Assembly (NCBI RefSeq): GCF_000471905.2
Contig: NW_006499751.1
Location: 1,861,750-1,925,749, forward strand
Direction: 5' to 3'
Source of the DNA: Amborella trichopoda
Lineage: Eukaryota > Streptophyta > Magnoliopsida > Amborellales > Amborellaceae
DNA: 64,000 nt
A model generated the notes under the pieces. The model was not told where the DNA came from. It searched no databases and saw only the letters and a list, made by a program, of their open reading frames with translations. Below, piece by piece: positions 58,931 to 64,000 of this stretch; the first letter of the stretch is position 1, and every line of letters begins with the position of its first letter. A program made the position numbers and the translations under genes.

Positions 58931-59395
58931 TTATTCTCTCTCTCTTAAAACTGCCCACACCCACCCTCTCTCTTTATCTCTCTATCTCTCGCTATTAATA
59001 AACCCCTTGCCCCCATTTGCCCTAGTTCTGTCTCCCACACCCCACCCTCTCTCTATCTCTCTCTTATCGGTCTCTCTCTCCCCAATGATCCAACCACTCG
59101 AAAGGTATGCTCTCTAGCTCGCTCTCTCTCTCCCCTCGAGGTGGCTTCTTTGTGTCTCCCCTTGTCATGGAGTTTGTCTCTCTCTTCTCCCTGTCAGGGG
59201 ATTTCTCTTTCTCTCTTTGCATCAGTCTCTCTCACAAAAATCAATTAATAAAAAGTAGCAAGGGTCTCTCTCACTCATTCACTCATACACTCTCTCTCCT
59301 CCCCACTAAGGGACTTTTCTGCTTCTCTCTTTGCGGCAATCTTTCTCACAAAAATCAATTAAAAAATAGTAGGGGTCTCTCTCACTCTTTTGGAA
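58931..59395. repeat. CT-rich tract with internal ~116-bp duplication
   Basis: Dense TCTCTC sequence. CACAAAAATCAATTA recurs near 59,231 and 59,347, each followed by GGGTCTCTCTCACT within about 25 bp. It directly precedes the mitochondrial-type DNA. Confidence 0.7.
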
Positions 59396-59543
59396 GGGAC
59401 ATGAGAAAGACTGGCAGGATCTGGGCTGGGGTAGTGGCACCCATTTCTCACCAGTTACAAAAAGGTTCGCTCATGCGAGAGGGAGCATCCCACTTTGTGA
59501 TCGGTCCATTAGTTCATGCAAATCCGAAGAAGTTATCACGGAC

Positions 59544-59577
59544 GAGCCACATGCAGGGAAACTTGCACATGTGGTCC
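59544..59577 (+). ncRNA. Group II intron domain V remnant (nad2 intron 1)
   Basis: A 34-nt segment, GAGCCACATGCAGG-GAAA-CTTGCACATGTGGTCC, forms the characteristic domain V hairpin with a GAAA tetraloop. It is 21 nt upstream of nad2 exon 2. The 21 nt between have no obvious bulged branch-point A, so domain VI looks decayed or shortened. Confidence 0.75.
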
Positions 59578-59598
59578 TGGCTGGGGTTCCTTCGGTAT

Positions 59599-59990
59599 CT
59601 AATAACCATGCTTCTGCTCACCGTTGGCACACCTCTCCTAACTCTTGCCCATTTTTTTCGGAATAATCCTTTTAGGAGGGACAATTTGACATATTTCTGT
59701 CAAATTCTTCCATTCTTAAGTACGGCTGGTACTATTTCTATGTGTTTCGATTCTTTCGGACAAGAGAGGTTTGATGCTTCTAAATTCATTGTATCAATTC
59801 CACTTCCTACTCACAGTACGCTCTTTACGATCCCGGCTCAGGATTTAATTTCCATGTATTTAGCTATTGAGCCTCAATGATTATGTTTTTATGTGATCGT
59901 AGCATCAAAAAGAGAGTTTAAATTTTCCACGGAAGCCGGCTCGAAATATTTGATCTTAGGTGCATTTCCCTCGGGAATCTTATTATTCCT
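59599..59990 (+). pseudogene. nad2: nad2 exon 2, NUMT pseudogene
   Basis: Fragment of NADH dehydrogenase subunit 2, a membrane subunit of respiratory complex I, whose functional copy is mitochondrial. The frame reads LITMLLLTVGTPLLTLAHFF, then RRDNLTYFCQILPFLSTAGT, then LISMYLAIEPQ, stop, [11 protein letters not shown], and ends [15 protein letters not shown]. Its length is exactly 392 bp, the exon 2 length I remember for plant nad2, so no net indel. One in-frame TGA lies at 59878-59880. Several codons are the genomic, unedited form (Pro or Ser where edited protein has Leu or Phe), so the source was DNA. Exon 1 is absent. Confidence 0.9.
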
Positions 59991-60560
59991 GTACGACCGG
60001 ACAACTATCGATATATGTGATTTTCGTCAACCATCGGATCGGTATTATCAAGATGTTAAATTGGCCGACCTCATTGGTTGCGATATTGATATAATGATGG
60101 GAAGGAACGACAGAAATGAATAGAAGTTGTAGAGACCCTCTATGTAGTAGTCTATCTAAGGGGCAATCGATCTAAATCTTTCCCCATAGCCCGCCCTTGG
60201 GCTGTGTCTCGATCTCCTACGTGCAAAATCATAGGGACTAGTTCCTATGGAGATTCCCCTTGGTCCAATTCCATGATGGAGAGTCGGCATGGCGTAAAGT
60301 GAAGATTGGGGGGAGTTGAGGGAAATAGATCCCCTTATTTGGGTATTTCGAAGGTGTAAGCCAGGCAACGAAAAAGGGGCCCGATACTTCGACTAGAGGA
60401 GAGACTGGTTGGTTCACCAAACCCTGATCCAGCATCACACGTTCTCCTGGTCCAAACCTGTGCCCTTATCCCGACTCCTCTCGGAATTGCTTTATCGGAG
60501 CTGAGCCAGGAATTGCCGAAGTGAGTGGACACCCGCAACTTTTCACCGATTAGAGAGGCC
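59991..60560 (+). other. Probable 5' part of nad2 intron 2 (group II), NUMT
   Basis: GTACGACCGG directly after the exon matches the group II 5' consensus GTGCGAC except for one base. In plants nad2 intron 2 is trans-spliced, so only its 5' half is expected next to exon 2. How far intron sequence extends is not clear. Confidence 0.5.
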
Positions 60561-63500
60561 CTCTTTAATACATTAAGAAAAGATGTTCACAGGGGCCAGA
60601 AAGACTCAGTCATAGGAACTGAACCTATGCGCTGGTAAACGAAAACCACCTCGACCTGATCTACCGAACAAATCAGGCTGCCCCTTGAAAGAATGAACAC
60701 ACCCATAGGGCCTTTGGCTTTCCCAAGCAATAAAGGGGATATCTGCTGCTTACTGCTCATGGAAACATCTGACCTACCTATTAGCTTTTAGTAAAGTCAT
60801 CCGTGTATCTTTCTGATCTCCTTCTATTCATCTGATTTTTTGCTTTGCCCAACAGTGTAAGATGGTGTTGGCTAAACAAGGAGGAGAGAGGAGAGCCTTG
60901 GGGTACACTCACTTCTGCATTTTTTTTTAGGTTAGGTTCTTTCCGTTTCGTGCGTGAGTGGCGATTCTCAGACGAGGGAATCGTTCCTCTCTAAATAGGC
61001 AGGCGGATTAGAATGCTTCTATCGATAGAGGTTGAACGTCTGCGCATAGAATCGTTTTTGTGCCTGTTCTTACCAAGGGCAGTTGGGTCGGAATCCGTGT
61101 GATGGTTCGAGAGTGGTTTTCTAGATTCTTCGCATCCCTTGGAGGACTAGGCTGTGGGACTGATTGACGAGTCGTTTTTTGCCCGTCGCATTAATTTCAA
61201 TTCATATGTTATCGTGAAGTAGCCCTTTATGTCTGAGTGCGTTATTCCATGAAGTCTTTCTTTGTCTATAGCCCAGGGTCTACTTTGATTTTCTCGAACG
61301 TAGCCTTTCCAGATGCAGATCTGATTCCATCCAAGTGAATCTTTTACATTATCATCTAAGGGAGGGGCGTCTACCCTTTTTCCCATTTGTGGTTTTCTTC
61401 CTTGTAGCCGAGTTTTCAATGGACCCTTATTGTTTGATCGTACCATTATTTGATGAAAGGAGAGCAGTCCTTATATCTATATCAAAAGGCGAAGCCATTT
61501 CTAGTCGGTCATATGCTTCCTAGTTGTCTATATCCTAAGCTTCCCCTTTGTTTATATAAGAGGGGGTTGCTTCCAAGCATGAGCGAAGGGCCAAACTGAA
61601 CCAGCCAAGCGCCCTCTTTCATAAGCGCAGGAAGCCATCTTAGATTACCCTATGGCTATATAGCAATAGGTTTCTTGCTTCGCCCTAGTAGTGGCAAGGC
61701 AAGCAAAGAGCAAAGCCAGTGGTAGCTTGCTCATTGCATCCACATGTGAAGCTATGAAGACATCTTCTCACTCGTTTAGAGGGCATTGCAAGAGCAAAAA
61801 GCTAGCAAACTACACCTCGAAAAGAAGCAAGGGCGCAAAACGCGTCGCTAGAACATCTGTTTTCTTGCAAGAAGCAAGGGCGCAAACTCGCCGCTAACGC
61901 CGCGCATCTGTTTTCTTACTTGCATTCGTTGGTTTGCTTTTTTACCCAGCAAGAAAACGTATGCGCTACCGTGGAACAACTTTCACGCTAGTGCGCTCTT
62001 CCGTTGCTTGGTTCTTGCATCGTATCGCACGCTTCTCAAACTTGTGCTTTTATGTGAAACACTCTAAAACATTGAGTGCGTAGCAACAGCAAATCGCTTT
62101 AGAGGGCAGCAAAAAGCCCTCTTAAACAAGAGTGTGACCTTCCTACCATTGATAGGGTAGAGGAATTGGTCGACTCATCAGGTCCATGACCTTCAAACAG
62201 CAGCCTGCCCCTACCTAAAGATGCAGTAGGGTAGGTTCCTGGGAGCATAAACAACCGCAGGTACTGTTCAATGTGTTGTGCCCTAACGCACTAAGCTATC
62301 GATAGCTCGGGTGCTCATGACCGCCTAAGCAGGGCCGGCCATTGCTCTGACGTACTAGCCTGGCTTAGGAGGAGAGAGCTTACTCAAGCAGCAGCAGCAG
62401 TAAGGGAGAGCTGAGCTCACCACTCAAACTTGGTTGAAGGCTACCAACCTCCTACCATAAGCAAGCCAACTTGCTGGGTCGAAGAGCTGAGCTTACTCAT
62501 CAAGGGGCTCACGAAGGGGCCCAACGAAAGGTCCTTACTTAAATAAGCAAGTGAATTCTACTGAACTGAGCTACTCAAGGTATTACGTTTCTTTTAGTAT
62601 TAGTACAAAGTCCGTGTTACTTTAATAGTAGACCGCCCGGCTCCTGTTGGTCTAACTATTACACCGAAATGGAACTACCAATGATGGGGAATCCAGGGGC
62701 TTGGTTGTCCTCTAAGTCCATTGTAAGAGATAGGAGCGCCTATGATGATCCTAGGTGGTTACTATGATTCTTTACAGCTCCTGTAGGTTAGTTACTATGG
62801 CCATGCACGGAACTGAACATGACTCGTAGCGATGAAGAAAGCCGCCCAGTTGAACGTTATACCTAACTTCTATGGGGACTCCTTTTGGCCCTCCCTTAGA
62901 AAGGGACTGACTCCAACGAGTTGGTCGCCAATCTTTGACCTTGCCGAACGAAATCGTAACTTCTTGGTCAGTTAGCAGTGGGCCATCATAGGTGCATGCA
63001 ATAGGATCCGACAAGTCGGTTTAGGTGGTGCAATAGGTAGGATCTGAATGCTTCTACTCCATTGGTCATATGATTCCCCGAGTGACATTGCTATGCAATA
63101 AATCAGCATAAGAGAGTTGAGGCCAATACAGAGAGAGAGGCACTAACTAAGCCAATGCTTTGCCCTAGACAAGGAAGAAGGGAGCCATCATAAGATGGAT
63201 CTTAAGGCTTCGCTCCGCCCTTCCCCAAAGCGAAGGTCTAACCTTTTCTTTCATTCATGAAGAAAGAAGAGTCACCGACCCTCTTGCATTCATTCAGAAG
63301 GAGTGAATGGCGCTCGACGATTTGGGTCCTAAACAAACGTCTTGTTATCATTCGCCTCTTATTCTGCCAGTCGCAATGACTTCTGTCCCATCCCATGCTC
63401 CATATGTGTCAATCAATGGCTTTCTCTCCCATCCCATCCTCCATATCGTGGTAACGGGGCCTCGGTTCCCCTTCCCTCACTAAGTGATTGAAAACCTTCC

Positions 63501-64000
63501 CTTCCTCCACATAGGAATCCGAGAAAGGGAACATAGTGACTATGGTAAGTCTTCGTTGGGAACAAGCCTGAACTCAAAGTCCTTCACGCCAAAAGAGAAA
63601 GAACCTTGGATTAGATGCTCCCCGAGCTACCTGGTACTAAGTCCTTCCCCTAAACGCTCCCTGGTCGCTAAGCTCATAGCTATCCCGTAGTCCTTGAATT
63701 GAACGCTCTGCTCCCTAAGTCCTTGGAGAAAACGCCTAACCTTTTCTATTCAGTGACTCAGTGATAACGCCTATTTAATGGGTCTTTTATCCCTGCCCGA
63801 GCTTCTTCAGGGACGAAAAGCTCACTTTGGTGTGGCAAGAAATAAGTCGTTGCTCTTTGCTGTCGAGGCATAATCTCTCGATCCATGTCTTTCTCTTTCC
63901 ACTAGGTTAGGTCGCTATCAAATCGACTTCGACGTGACCGTACGCCTGCACTGTGCACAGTTGGGGTAGAGTAGGAAGGACAAGGGCTCAGAAAGGGATG

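Larger units (their letters stand above)
59396..64000. other. Nuclear insertion of mitochondrial-type DNA (NUMT), runs off the window
   Basis: Base composition rises and low-complexity AT sequence ends at about 59,396. The first part contains a nad2 exon with flanking group II intron sequence. From about 60,120 to 64,000 the text has the mixed, repeat-poor look of plant mitochondrial intergenic/intron DNA (for example CTTCGCTCCGCCC near 63,210), but I recognise no further gene, rRNA or tRNA. That part is assigned by continuity and style only. Confidence 0.65.

Noticed and set aside
59107..59880. 257-aa open frame as a real protein
   Set aside because: It joins translated CT-rich repeat to group II intron and nad2 exon sequence. 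Only the last ~94 residues are protein-derived, and they belong to a NUMT pseudogene.
61147..61446. 99-aa minus-strand frame in the NUMT
   Set aside because: No recognised domain; random frames of this size are common in mitochondrial intergenic DNA.
62772..63014. 80-aa minus-strand frame in the NUMT
   Set aside because: Not recognised and without supporting context; could be a chance frame.
1..64000. Window as a mitochondrial contig or a contaminant
   Set aside because: A 22-exon nuclear gene with GT-AG introns and plant transposons covers most of it. Only the last 4.6 kb is mitochondrial in type.

Overview
The window is nuclear DNA from a flowering plant with long, transposon-filled introns. 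Evidence: one plant nuclear gene of 22 exons with GT-AG introns spread over 42.8 kb, several plant transposon classes, AT-rich intergenic DNA and a degraded copy of mitochondrial DNA. I cannot name the species. Intron size and LINE/RTE content would fit a magnoliid or early-diverging angiosperm, but that is a guess.

Layout. 1-4.7 kb: AT-rich intergenic DNA with a CT-rich leader-like stretch, a ~1.4 kb array of ~195-205 bp repeats in a two-unit higher-order pattern (~397 bp), and other old duplications. 4.9-5.2 kb (+): an unrecognised 53-codon two-membrane-span ORF whose 3' end lies in a perfect 85-bp tandem duplication. 5.2-11.5 kb: intergenic, with RTE-type LINE tails and a 503-bp hAT-like element (9368-9870).

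11,768-54,548 (-): the main gene, an importin-beta family receptor of the SAD2/EMA1 (importin-7/8-like) type. I assembled 22 exons by hand. All joins keep frame and the CDS is 3,093 nt (1,030 codons plus stop). Five introns (7, 10, 14, 15, 17) hold most of the length and nearly all the transposons. Intron 7 (10.6 kb) carries an LTR retrotransposon whose 5' LTR was split by an L1 LINE and whose leader was split by a hAT element, while its 3' LTR took up a short L1 tail. Intron 15 has an L1 fragment carrying a hAT element. Intron 10 has two hAT elements, one with three tandem BED-finger modules, and a duplicated L1 fragment. Introns 14 and 17 hold further L1 and RTE pieces.

54.5-59.4 kb: the importin promoter and 5' UTR, then intergenic DNA with short tandem duplications and CT-rich tracts. 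59.4-64.0 kb: mitochondrial-type DNA (a NUMT). It contains nad2 exon 2 at exactly 392 bp with a group II intron domain V just upstream, one in-frame stop, and genomic (unedited) codons at positions that plant mitochondria edit. The rest up to the window end is probably the same insertion, but I recognise no other gene there.

I found no undescribed gene system. The most unusual observations are two independent tandem duplications that each span a transposon/target junction, the triplicated BED module, and the dimeric satellite.
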